In this document: positions 1-8,490 of the stretch, one piece after another
Layout: the number at the start of each line of letters is the position of its first letter
Numbering within the stretch: the first letter of the stretch is position 1
NCBI RefSeq assembly: GCF_023746615.1
Contig: NZ_CP082276.1
Span: 682,001-746,000, forward strand
Origin: Grimontia kaedaensis
GTDB lineage: Bacteria > Pseudomonadota > Gammaproteobacteria > Enterobacterales > Vibrionaceae
Direction: 5' to 3'
Length of the DNA stretch: 64,000 nt
The notes under the pieces: model-generated
Database searches by the model: none
Seen by the model: the letters and a program-made list of their open reading frames with translations, nothing else
Told to the model about the DNA's origin: nothing
Made by a program: the position numbers and the translations under genes

Positions 1-2
1 GT

Positions 3-1973
3 TTGATCCTCTCTAATACCTTGGTATTCACCTCCAGCCTTCTCGACTTTTTTGGTTTTTCCGCTCCCATCCTTCAGGAAAATCTCACCCAACTTATCGA
101 CATGTTGGTGCGGCTTTACCCCTATCTTTTTGCCGCTTCAATAAGCTCAATGTTCGCTATTTATTGGCGCTTACCCAGGCCGCCTGTTGTCATCTTGAAC
201 ATGGCATACGTGGCTGTGACTGCACAGGTAATGGGCAGTGAAGACAAAGCCGTCGATACTTTACTCCTCTTCGTTGGGTTGACCTTACCGCTTTATGCTG
301 TGCCTTTACTCTCCAAGATAAAGCGCTTTCGTTGGACAAGGGTTCTAAGCAGTGAGATTGCCGGTAAACCGGTAAAGGATTCCATGAATCTGATGTTGCC
401 TGGCGTGATTGTTGCTGGACTTGTTGCAGTAGTGGCAATGGGACTTTCCTGGGTATATCACCTGTTCGATATGGAAATTATGTTGCAGACGCTCCACAAC
501 ACGGATTTTGAGAATTCTCCTATTGAATCTGGGGCTGTCTTTGCTTCACTGAATTCTGTGCTCTGGTTCTTGGGGATACATGGCTACTATGCGTTAACCC
601 CATTGGTTGAACCTCTAGTCCATGCGCTCGAAATCAACCGGACAACCGTGATGGCCGGCGGCGAAGCTCCGAATGTGATGAACCTTTCAACCATGGCACT
701 GTTTGTGTTTGTGGGTGGTGCTGGTTCGACGCTTGGGCTTTCATTTGCGGTGTTGATGTTCTCCAAGAGCACTAAGATGCGGTTGATAGCTTTAACAAGT
801 ATTCCTCTTGGTCTGTTTAACATTAATGAGTTACTTCTCTTTGGCTTGCCGATCATCTTTAACTTGCGTTTATTCCTACCATTTTTGCTGACGCCTTTGA
901 TCAATGTTTGGGTTGCGGTTCTGGTACTGAATAGTGGACTTGTCACTATTCCATATACGTTGGCACCGCTAACCAGCCCTGTCGTGATCAATGCTTATAT
1001 CGCGACAGGGGGAGATATCGCTGCAGTGGTCTTCCAGATAGCGATTGTTGTGATGAACATCTTTGTGTATCTGCCGTTCCTGAAAATGGTGGATGAGCAA
1101 GCGAGCAAGCAAAACGTTTATCTTCCATCGCTTGATACCACATATACCCGCAAGGAAGAGGAGGCTTATGTACTGTCATACGACCCAGTACGCGAGTCTC
1201 TGTTGCGTCTGCGCGAGATTGAAGTGACCCAGCTTCACATGGAGTCATTTTCCCATCGTGAGTTCTTTCTTGAGTTCCAACCTCAGATCAGCTGTGAAAC
1301 CCGCAGGGTTGTTGGTGTAGAAGCCTTGATTCGGGTGAAAGATCAACAAGGTAATGTCGAGCTGCCTGGAGATTTTCTGCCCGTGTTTGAAAAAGCCCAG
1401 ATGATGAGTGATATCGACATGTGGGTGGTGGATAAGTGTGTTGAGCAGTGTCATCAGTGGATGGGTCAAGGATTGGAAATCCCTATCAGCGTGAATATTA
1501 CTGCCGATACATTGAGTGATGGGCATCGCATGGAAAGGATCGTCACCAAAATAAGCAGCATACCGGGTTTGATTCACTTTGAGATCACCGAAGGCGCTTT
1601 GTTGGGGAACGAAAAAATGGTGGGCGATTCAATCCGTCGTCTGCATAAGGTGGGTGCATCCGTACACATCGACGATTTTGGTACGGGTTATAGCTCGTTG
1701 AGTTACCTGAACCGCTTTGACATTGATGCGCTTAAAATTGACCAGAGTTTTGTCCGCGCACTAGCAGACGAAAAGGGCAAAAAAGTGTTCAATGGACTGA
1801 TAGCGATTGCCCATGAACTGGGCATGAAGATCATTGTTGAAGGGGTGGAAACCCAAGAGCAGTACAATTACGTCGCCAAGAAGCATGATGTCAAAGTACA
1901 AGGTTGGTACTTCGCACGCTCAATGGGGGCTAATGACTTCTTTGATTACTCGGAGCGATATGCCCGGGCGTAA
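3..1973 (+). CDS. Membrane PTS-EIIC / EAL fusion (c-di-GMP phosphodiesterase), 5' end cut by window
   Basis: Residues about 1-360 form a multi-helix lactose/cellobiose-type EIIC membrane domain. It carries GIHG (His193) and the signature FNINELLLFGLPIIFN near 272-287. Residues about 418-650 are an EAL domain with all expected catalytic positions: EALIR (E440), N499, EITE (E528), DDFG (557-558), KID (K578), EGVET (E614) and Q633. EAL proteins hydrolyse c-di-GMP to pGpG. There is no EIIA or EIIB domain or gene nearby, so I infer the EIIC part senses or binds a sugar rather than transporting it by the normal PTS route. The reading frame is open to the window edge. The paralogue at 16283 has about 25 more N-terminal residues, so the true start probably lies upstream of base 1. 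Phosphodiesterase activity is likely, the ligand unknown. Confidence 0.85.
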   Translation: MILSNTLVFTSSLLDFFGFSAPILQENLTQLIDMLVRLYPYLFAASISSMFAIYWRLPRPPVVILNMAYVAVTAQVMGSEDKAVDTLLLFVGLTLPLYAVPLLSKIKRFRWTRVLSSEIAGKPVKDSMNLMLPGVIVAGLVAVVAMGLSWVYHLFDMEIMLQTLHNTDFENSPIESGAVFASLNSVLWFLGIHGYYALTPLVEPLVHALEINRTTVMAGGEAPNVMNLSTMALFVFVGGAGSTLGLSFAVLMFSKSTKMRLIALTSIPLGLFNINELLLFGLPIIFNLRLFLPFLLTPLINVWVAVLVLNSGLVTIPYTLAPLTSPVVINAYIATGGDIAAVVFQIAIVVMNIFVYLPFLKMVDEQASKQNVYLPSLDTTYTRKEEEAYVLSYDPVRESLLRLREIEVTQLHMESFSHREFFLEFQPQISCETRRVVGVEALIRVKDQQGNVELPGDFLPVFEKAQMMSDIDMWVVDKCVEQCHQWMGQGLEIPISVNITADTLSDGHRMERIVTKISSIPGLIHFEITEGALLGNEKMVGDSIRRLHKVGASVHIDDFGTGYSSLSYLNRFDIDALKIDQSFVRALADEKGKKVFNGLIAIAHELGMKIIVEGVETQEQYNYVAKKHDVKVQGWYFARSMGANDFFDYSERYARA

Positions 1974-1977
1974 AAAA

Positions 1978-1996
1978 AGCCCCGGGTTAGGGGGCT
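1978..1996 (-). terminator. Possible terminator hairpin after EIIC-EAL gene
   Basis: AGCCCC (1978-1983) pairs with GGGGCT (1991-1996). The run of A at 1972-1978 becomes a U-tract only when read on the minus strand, so it best fits leftward transcripts. On the plus strand it is only a stem-loop directly after the stop codon. Confidence 0.4.
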
Positions 1997-2264
1997 GGAT
2001 ACAGAGATCAAAATTTTAATGCGTTAAATCTATTGAGATGCATATTTTGCATGAGCCAATGCCCAGTAAAATTTATCATGATAGATAAATAGCCTCCTGT
2101 TTACCACTTGCTGCCCCTTACTAATACGCTGGTAGTGAAAAATGGTAGGTTTTTGAATCCTCCATCATGAAGTTCTAGAGCAAAAGTGTGAGTTGACTAT
2201 CAGTACAAAGTACGGTTTATATTTCAATTGGCTTAAGCCCTATGTGCTCCCAGATGAACAGAAA

Positions 2265-2294
2265 ACAAAAACCCGGCGGAAGCCGGGTTTTTGT
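2265..2294. terminator. Bidirectional intrinsic terminator
   Basis: A perfect 13-bp stem (2265-2277 with 2282-2294) with a GGAA loop, rich in A on the left and T on the right. It works on both strands and closes the leftward tetR transcript and the rightward EIIC-EAL transcript. Confidence 0.85.
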
Positions 2295-2355
2295 TTGGCT
2301 ACTGGCTCAACCTCGAACAGGTTATTGCCTCATGGGTGACCAACTCCAGTGAGGT

Positions 2356-3066
2356 TTAAACGTGGCATGGCACGTCGAAAAGCAGTGAGTTGAGGGAATC
2401 GACTTTGATCATTTCATCGGCATTAATATCAAGCTGTATCGCGATTATCCGATTGTAGAGAGACCAGTGTTTCATCAGAAGCCTGTCATGGTCACCTTCG
2501 CACTCTGGCCAAGTTTCTGCCATCATCGGGCGCAAGCTGGTGGCGGCATGGACGGTTTGTAGCATCTGCCATTTCATTTCCCACATATCGATAGGATTTT
2601 CTGGATTGTCGCGGTTGTATTCATCAAACAGCGAAGAGAAAGCGGCGGAAAACTCATCTTTTGAGCGCAGGAAGTAACGCAACAATGCGTCGTCGTCTTG
2701 TCGCACAGCATCAGCGATAAACTGGATTGGGCGAGGGTGAACCAGCGTGAATGCACTCATGTAGGACAGGAAGTGATAGACACGTTGGGCGCTGGTGTAT
2801 GACTCGGGAAGATAGTTGAGGATGGCGGTAATGTAACGCTGCATGAAGTCATCCATACCGTCACTCACTGCTTGCCAGATCTGCTCTTTGCTGCCGAAGT
2901 GGTGGCGGATCAGACTGTGTGAAACACCTGCTTTTTCGCTGATGTTTCTGAGTGATACGCGCTCAAAACCCTGCTCGGCAAACATGTCTGCTGCTGCATG
3001 GAGAATGTCGCATTTCGTCTGCTCTGCTGCTTCCGCACTACGACGGCCTTGCTTTCGTTCTTGCAT
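2356..3066 (-). CDS. TetR-family transcriptional regulator
   Basis: 236 aa. The N-terminal helix-turn-helix (about 17-65) has the classic TetR pattern, with KCDILHAAADMFAEQGFERV then SEKAGVSHSLIRHHFGSKE. The C-terminal ligand-binding region is not recognisable to a named subfamily. The gene is divergent from a MFP-MFP-RND efflux operon with 156 bp between start codons. That is the usual arrangement for a local repressor released by pump substrates. The start is ATG 3064-3066, with a rather distant GGGGAAA upstream. Function as the pump repressor is inference from position plus the inverted repeats in the shared promoter region. Confidence 0.9.
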   Translation of the reverse strand: MQERKQGRRSAEAAEQTKCDILHAAADMFAEQGFERVSLRNISEKAGVSHSLIRHHFGSKEQIWQAVSDGMDDFMQRYITAILNYLPESYTSAQRVYHFLSYMSAFTLVHPRPIQFIADAVRQDDDALLRYFLRSKDEFSAAFSSLFDEYNRDNPENPIDMWEMKWQMLQTVHAATSLRPMMAETWPECEGDHDRLLMKHWSLYNRIIAIQLDINADEMIKVDSLNSLLFDVPCHV

Positions 3067-3136
3067 ATCTGTCTGCAGTTTCCCCTAAAACACTGTGCAT
3101 ATTTACCAGATCCCAGAAAAGGACTCCAATATTTTT

Positions 3137-3200
3137 ATTATACACATGGAAAATATATTGATCTGTTCGTATTCGGTCTTATACTGCACAGGTGTATAAT
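3137..3200. promoter_or_regulatory. Divergent tetR / RND-pump promoter with candidate TetR operator
   Basis: A sigma70-like promoter reads right: TTGATC (3158-3163), 16 bp, TATACT (3180-3185). An inverted repeat TTATAC-N9-GTATAA (3179-3199) covers the -10. In addition ATTATACAC (3137-3145) is the exact reverse complement of GTGTATAAT (3192-3200), so similar half-sites sit at both sides of the intergenic region. This fits repression of both directions by the adjacent TetR protein. The operator assignment is inference. Confidence 0.55.
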
Positions 3201-3222
3201 ATAAACCTATGGAGTGAGAGTT

Positions 3223-4299
3223 GTGCGATATCAACGAATGAAACGCACCCTCGGAAATGTCCTCGCCCTGCTTGTCATGGTGGGATTGTTGTCTGGATGC
3301 AATGAAGCCGTCTCTGAAACGCCGGAACCTATGCCAGTGAAGCCTGTAAAGCTTTTGGCAGTGGAAGATTATGTACTGTCCAGTTCGGATAACTTTTTGG
3401 CTGAAATTGATGCTACAAATCGTGCTCAGCTTTCTTTTCAGGTTGGTGGTGAAGTCCAGCAACTGAATGTGCGAATGGGGCAGCGCGTTGCCGAAGGCGA
3501 TGTGCTTGCGACGCTGGATGACAGTGATCTGACTTTATCTCTGGATTCAGCGAAAGCCAGTTATTCTCTGGCGCGCACTCAATGGGAACGCTCTCAGCGC
3601 CTTTACGCGAAAAAGCTCGTGAGCACTGATGTCTATGAGCAGGCGGAAACCAACTACAAAGCGGAACGCGCCCGTTACGAGCAAGCCAGAACAGAGTTGG
3701 GGTACACCCAGTTAATCGCGCCATTTGATGGTGTCGTTTCCTACACCTTCGTCAAACCGAATCAAGTGGTTGCTGCGAAACAGCAAATCCTGAACATCAT
3801 CGACAATACAAAACTGGATGTGTCTTTCACTATGCCAGTTAGCTTTGTGGAGAAAATGGGGATTGCCAACCTGCCAGCCCAAACCATGTGGCTTTCTCTG
3901 GATAGTGAACCCAACGTAAAAATCCCCGGCGCATTCAAAGAAATCTCGACCCAGCCAAATACCGATACCAATACCTATCAAGCGACCATGACTGTCGTTC
4001 GTCCTGAACACCGTAACTTATTGATCGGTATGACAGGGCAGGTACACATTGTGCGATTAGAAGCAGGTCTACAGCTCTCGTTGCCTGAAAGTGCATGGGT
4101 CAGCCGAAATGACAGCGAAGGGACGGTTTGGGTAATGGACCCATCTACCCATCGCGTCGCAAAAGCGGCAGTTTCTCTGACGCCACAAGGCAAGATTCTC
4201 TCTGGTCTGGATGAAAAAGACCTGGTGGTTGTCGCCGGTGTAGAAACGCTTCATGAAGGTCAGGAAGTGAAAGCATGGGAACGTGAGGAAGGGATTTGA
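3223..4299 (+). CDS. RND efflux periplasmic adaptor (MFP) 1, lipoprotein
   Basis: 358 aa from the GTG at 3223, which has GGAG at 3211-3214 eight bases upstream. The ATG at 3238 in the same frame has no Shine-Dalgarno. Basic residues and a hydrophobic segment end in the lipobox LLSGC, so the mature protein is a lipid-anchored periplasmic adaptor. The body shows the HlyD/AcrA fold: lipoyl half (FQVGGEVQQLNVRMGQRVAEGDVLATLDD), coiled-coil hairpin (about 105-165), second lipoyl half (LIAPFDGVVSYTFVKPNQVV), then beta-barrel. It is first in a three-gene operon with a second adaptor and the RND pump. The 4-base-range overlap with the next start (TGATG) implies translational coupling. Confidence 0.88.
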   Translation: MRYQRMKRTLGNVLALLVMVGLLSGCNEAVSETPEPMPVKPVKLLAVEDYVLSSSDNFLAEIDATNRAQLSFQVGGEVQQLNVRMGQRVAEGDVLATLDDSDLTLSLDSAKASYSLARTQWERSQRLYAKKLVSTDVYEQAETNYKAERARYEQARTELGYTQLIAPFDGVVSYTFVKPNQVVAAKQQILNIIDNTKLDVSFTMPVSFVEKMGIANLPAQTMWLSLDSEPNVKIPGAFKEISTQPNTDTNTYQATMTVVRPEHRNLLIGMTGQVHIVRLEAGLQLSLPESAWVSRNDSEGTVWVMDPSTHRVAKAAVSLTPQGKILSGLDEKDLVVVAGVETLHEGQEVKAWEREEGI

Positions 4300-5363
4300 T
4301 GAAAGTAAAAGCACTCACTGCCGCCATGATTAGTGCGCTTATGCTGACTGGCTGTCAGACAGAAGAACAGAACGTGACGGCGTCACTTTTATATGTGTCG
4401 ACCGTACAGGTTGATGCTCCGGTGAAGAACCAATTCCGTACCTTTAAAGGGGAAGTGGTGCCTGCGGAGAAAACGCCTATCGCGTTTCGAAGCACAGGTG
4501 AACTTCGCGAAGTTTATGTTAAAGCCGGCGACCATGTAGAAGCGGGTCAGTTGATTGCACGTCTCGACGACAACGCCGTCCGTCAAACTTACAACGATGC
4601 GAAAGCGCGATATACCCTGGCTTCCCGACAGCTTGAGCGTGGACGTGGTTTACGTTCAAACGAAATGATCTCAGAAGCGGAACTGGATGAGCTACAAGCC
4701 AATGCGCAATTGGCACGCGCCCAGTTTGCTTTAGCGCAAAACCAGTTGAAATACACCGAGCTGAAAGCGCCATTCACAGGCACGGTTTCTGATGTGCCAA
4801 AAGAGCGCTTTGAGCGCGTTCAGGCAGGTGAACCAGTGGTAAATCTGTATCAGGACAACAAGGTCTATGTGCAGATTGAGCTTTCTGACAACCTGCTTTC
4901 GATGATCAACCCAACGGGTGAACGCATTCCTTACACACCGCAGGTGACCTTCTCCGGCATCGATGGCGCATACCAAATGCGTTATCTCGAACACACCAGT
5001 GAACCGAACGAGCAAACGGGCAGTTACGAAATGTGGCTTTCCATGGCACAGGTTTCACCGGAGATTTTACCAGGTACCACAGCAACTGTTTCTGTCGACA
5101 TGGTGCAGGCTGGTATCTCAGCTGTTGATGGCTACAAAGTGCCGATGACAGTGCTCCAGGCTGGTGACGAAAAAGGCCGTTTCTATGTGTGGAAGCTCAA
5201 AGACGATCAAGTTAACCGCATTGAAGTGGCCGTCTCAGAAGTAACGGGCGACGGCGCCATTGTCGCGTCTGGCATTTCTGAGGGAGACATTCTGGTGAAC
5301 TCAAACCTGCGCAAACTGCGTGAGGGTAAAAAGGTTGAGGCGACGGAGAAAAGTAACGGATGA
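4299..5363 (+). CDS. RND efflux periplasmic adaptor (MFP) 2, lipoprotein
   Basis: 354 aa. The start is ATG 4299, overlapping the preceding TGA by one base and preceded by GAGGAAGGG. The signal peptide ends in MLTGC, so it is a lipoprotein. It has lipoyl segments (AFRSTGELREVYVKAGDHVEAGQLIARLDD and LKAPFTGTVSDVP regions) around a helical hairpin, then a beta-barrel. Two different adaptors serving one pump is the pattern of TriABC-type and some Vibrio RND systems, where the adaptors probably form a heteromeric ring. No outer-membrane TolC homologue is present, so an external channel must be shared. Confidence 0.88.
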   Translation: MKVKALTAAMISALMLTGCQTEEQNVTASLLYVSTVQVDAPVKNQFRTFKGEVVPAEKTPIAFRSTGELREVYVKAGDHVEAGQLIARLDDNAVRQTYNDAKARYTLASRQLERGRGLRSNEMISEAELDELQANAQLARAQFALAQNQLKYTELKAPFTGTVSDVPKERFERVQAGEPVVNLYQDNKVYVQIELSDNLLSMINPTGERIPYTPQVTFSGIDGAYQMRYLEHTSEPNEQTGSYEMWLSMAQVSPEILPGTTATVSVDMVQAGISAVDGYKVPMTVLQAGDEKGRFYVWKLKDDQVNRIEVAVSEVTGDGAIVASGISEGDILVNSNLRKLREGKKVEATEKSNG

Positions 5364-8300
5364 ACATCGCTGAATATTCAATAAAAAACAAAGTCATCAG
5401 CTGGCTTTTCATCGTCATCCTCGCAGTAGGAGGTGTGTTCTCTTTTCTCGATTTAGGACGACTCGAAGACCCTGCATTTACGATTAAAGATGCCATGGTG
5501 GTCGCGACTTATCCGGGGGCGACACCAAAAGAAGTCGAAGAAGAGTTGACGTATCCGCTGGAAAAAGAAATCCGTCGTTTACCTTACATCGACAAAATCA
5601 CGTCCACGTCCTCAAGCGGTATGTCGCAGTTGATGGTGTCGATGAAGATGGATTATGGCCCGGATGAACTCCCGCAAATTTGGGATGAAATGCGCCGTAA
5701 GATTAACGATCTTCAACCCTCTCTTCCGAGCGGCGTAAATTCACTCTCTATCATCGATGACTTTGGTGACGTATTCGGGGTGATGCTGATGCTCACCGGT
5801 GATGGCTACGATTATGTTGAGCTAAAGCGCTATGCCGATTACCTGGCCCGAGACCTCGAACTGGTCGAGGGCGTGGGCAAGGTATCGATCGCGGGTGACC
5901 AGCAAGAGATGCTGTTTGTTGAGATCTCCCTCGACCGACTGGCAGCGCTTGATCTGGATATGACTACAGTTTCGTCTCTGCTCAATCGCCAGAACAATGT
6001 CGTCTCTTCCGGTGAAGTCATGGTGAACGGTGAAAGTCTGGTGATTCGACCAAGTGGTACTTTGACCTCAGTCGAAGCGCTGGAAAATCTGATTATTCAC
6101 GGCCGTGACACCGGCAATTTGATTCGCCTGAAAGATGTAGCGACAGTATCTCGTGGCATTCAGGAAAAGCCTGGTAATGTCATCAGCTTCAACGGTAAGC
6201 CAGCGATAAACATCGGTATCTCATTTGCCTCTGGTGTAAACGTGGTGGAAGTAGGGCAAAGACTGGATGCAGAACTTGAGCGTCTGGAGTCGCTCAAACC
6301 TGTTGGTATCGAATTGAACCATTTCTATAACCAAGCAGGAGAAGTTGATGCCTCGGTTCAGGACTTTGTAGTGAGTCTGGGGCAGGCGGTGGCAATTGTT
6401 ATCATCGTGCTGCTGTTCGCCATGGGGATGCGAAGCGGGATAATCATCGGCCTTGTGTTGCTGTTGACTGTGTTCGGTACCTTCATCCTGATGGATTACA
6501 ACGAAATTGAGCTTCACCGCATCTCACTGGGCGCGTTGATCATTGCTCTCGGTATGCTGGTGGACAACGCCATTGTGGTAGTCGAAGGCATATTGGTTGG
6601 TCTGAAGAAAGGGCGCACCCGCGTGCAAGCGGCGGCTGACATTGTTAAGCAGACCCAATGGCCTCTGCTTGGTGCAACCGTGATTGCGATTACTGCTTTT
6701 GCACCGATTGGTCTTTCGGAAGACGCGACTGGTGAATTCATGGGATCGCTTTTCTGGGTACTGTGTTATTCACTGTTCCTGAGCTGGGTAACGGCGCTGA
6801 CTATCACGCCTTTCCTCGCGAGTTTGTTGCTCAAAGAAGAAGACGCTGCAAGTGAAGATGTCGACCCGTATAAAGGTTGGTTGTTCACCCTATTTGGTTG
6901 GTCGCTGAAGCTGGCGATGCGCTTCCGCTGGCTGACAGTGGCAGGTATGGTCGCCTTGTTGGTCGCTGCGGTGATGGCGTTCGGTATGGTGAAACAACAG
7001 TTCTTCCCGCCGTCAAATACGCCAATGTTCTATGTCGATCTTTGGATGCCGGAAGGCACAGATATCCGCAAGACGATTGAAGAAACGAAGAAGGTTGAAG
7101 ATTACGTTCGCCAACAAGACCACATTGATTTTGTATCGTCTTCTGTGGGGCAGGGTTTGCAGCGTTTTGCGCTGACTTATCAGCCAGAACAAAGCTATGA
7201 AGCTTATGCGCAGATCCAGATCCGTGCGACGGACCGTGAAAACATGTTCGTAGTATTGCGCCAACTCAACGCAGAGCTTCCGCGGGAATTTGATACACCA
7301 ACATTCCAGTTCAAGTTGATTGAGTTCGGACCGTCTCCGGCTTCCAAAATAGAAGCACGTATCACGGGCGCAGATCCGCAGGTATTGCGCGAAATCGCAG
7401 TACAGGTGGAAGACATTCTTCATACCGATCCGGGCGCGAGAAACATTCGCCATGACTGGCGTGAGCGCACCAAAGAGTTGGTGCCCGTGTTCAACGAGTC
7501 CAAGGCTCGACGCCTGGGTATCTCGAAGGAAGATTTGTCGAATACTCTGCAAATGACTTTTGGTGGCGCGGCGATTGGTCAGCTTCGCGATGGTACAGAC
7601 ATTTTGCCTATTGTTGGCCGTTTACCGGAAAATGAACGAGTCGATTTCGAATCGATTCAGAACGCGACGATTTGGAGCCCATCTCTGCAAGCTTATGTGC
7701 CCATCGATCAAATCATTGATGGTGTTGAGCTGACGTGGGAAGAGCCGCTGATCAAGCGTCGTGACCGCAAACGCACACTGACGGTGTTGGCAGACCATGA
7801 CATTCTGAGTGAGGACACGCCGGCAGCACTGTTGAGCCGTATCCAACCGCAGGTGATGGCTCTGGTATTGCCAGCAGGATATGAGATCAGCTGGGGTGGT
7901 GAGTACGAGTCATCTAAGGATGCGCAGGATTCGCTATTTGGCTCGTTACCGATGGGTTATTTGCTGATGTTTGTCATCACCATGTTGTTGTTCAATTCGC
8001 TGAAAAAGCCTTTGGTTATCTGGTTTACTGTCCCGTTGTCGATCATCGGTGTGGCCTTTGGTCTGCTGCTGTGGAATATGCCATTTAGCTTTACCGCGTT
8101 CCTTGGCTTGTTGAGCTTGAGCGGAATGATCCTGAAAAACGGTATCGTACTGCTTGACCAAATTAACCTCGAGCTGGATTCGGGCAAAGAGCCCTATCAG
8201 GCGATTGTGGACAGTGCGGTAAGCCGTGTTCGTCCAGTGAGCATGGCGGCGCTGACAACCATTCTGGGTTTGATCCCATTGATGTTTGACGCCTTCTTCG

Positions 8301-8443
8301 GCTCAATGGCGATCACCATTATGGCAGGTCTTGGCTTCGCAACCATTCTGACGCTGATTGTGGTTCCCGTGATGTTCTCTATCTTGTTCGGCATTAAGCC
8401 GCCGAAGAAGGTGAAAGAGGCGGAACTCGCTCCTGCGGTTTAG
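5360..8443 (+). CDS. RND efflux pump inner-membrane transporter 1
   Basis: 1027 aa, the standard length for AcrB-like pumps. The layout is TM1, large periplasmic loop, TM2-6, second periplasmic loop, TM7-12. The start overlaps the preceding adaptor stop (ATGA). TM4 reads GMLVDNAIVVVEG: Asp402 matches the first of the two AcrB proton-relay aspartates, but the second position is Asn403. TM10 keeps the lysine (GMILKNGIVLLDQ). The same D-N pair occurs in the second pump of this window, so it is a subfamily trait rather than a defect. The substrate cannot be read from the sequence. Regulation is probably by the divergent TetR. Confidence 0.92.
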   Translation: MNIAEYSIKNKVISWLFIVILAVGGVFSFLDLGRLEDPAFTIKDAMVVATYPGATPKEVEEELTYPLEKEIRRLPYIDKITSTSSSGMSQLMVSMKMDYGPDELPQIWDEMRRKINDLQPSLPSGVNSLSIIDDFGDVFGVMLMLTGDGYDYVELKRYADYLARDLELVEGVGKVSIAGDQQEMLFVEISLDRLAALDLDMTTVSSLLNRQNNVVSSGEVMVNGESLVIRPSGTLTSVEALENLIIHGRDTGNLIRLKDVATVSRGIQEKPGNVISFNGKPAINIGISFASGVNVVEVGQRLDAELERLESLKPVGIELNHFYNQAGEVDASVQDFVVSLGQAVAIVIIVLLFAMGMRSGIIIGLVLLLTVFGTFILMDYNEIELHRISLGALIIALGMLVDNAIVVVEGILVGLKKGRTRVQAAADIVKQTQWPLLGATVIAITAFAPIGLSEDATGEFMGSLFWVLCYSLFLSWVTALTITPFLASLLLKEEDAASEDVDPYKGWLFTLFGWSLKLAMRFRWLTVAGMVALLVAAVMAFGMVKQQFFPPSNTPMFYVDLWMPEGTDIRKTIEETKKVEDYVRQQDHIDFVSSSVGQGLQRFALTYQPEQSYEAYAQIQIRATDRENMFVVLRQLNAELPREFDTPTFQFKLIEFGPSPASKIEARITGADPQVLREIAVQVEDILHTDPGARNIRHDWRERTKELVPVFNESKARRLGISKEDLSNTLQMTFGGAAIGQLRDGTDILPIVGRLPENERVDFESIQNATIWSPSLQAYVPIDQIIDGVELTWEEPLIKRRDRKRTLTVLADHDILSEDTPAALLSRIQPQVMALVLPAGYEISWGGEYESSKDAQDSLFGSLPMGYLLMFVITMLLFNSLKKPLVIWFTVPLSIIGVAFGLLLWNMPFSFTAFLGLLSLSGMILKNGIVLLDQINLELDSGKEPYQAIVDSAVSRVRPVSMAALTTILGLIPLMFDAFFGSMAITIMAGLGFATILTLIVVPVMFSILFGIKPPKKVKEAELAPAV

Positions 8444-8463
8444 TGGGTAGTAAGTAGTAAAGA

Positions 8464-8485
8464 AAAAGCCCCGAAAGGGGCTTTT
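8464..8485. terminator. Bidirectional intrinsic terminator
   Basis: AAAAGCCCC (8464-8472), GAAA tetraloop, GGGGCTTTT (8477-8485). It separates the rightward pump operon from the leftward doe cluster. Confidence 0.9.
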
Positions 8486-8490
8486 GTCGT

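Larger units (their letters stand above)
1974..2355. other. Intergenic region between EIIC-EAL gene and tetR
   Basis: No convincing gene. It holds a GC hairpin just after the EIIC-EAL stop (1978-1996), an inverted repeat ATTTATC-N6-GATAAAT at 2071-2090, and a strong bidirectional terminator at 2265-2294. The inverted repeat is unassigned and could be a hairpin or an operator. Confidence 0.5.
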
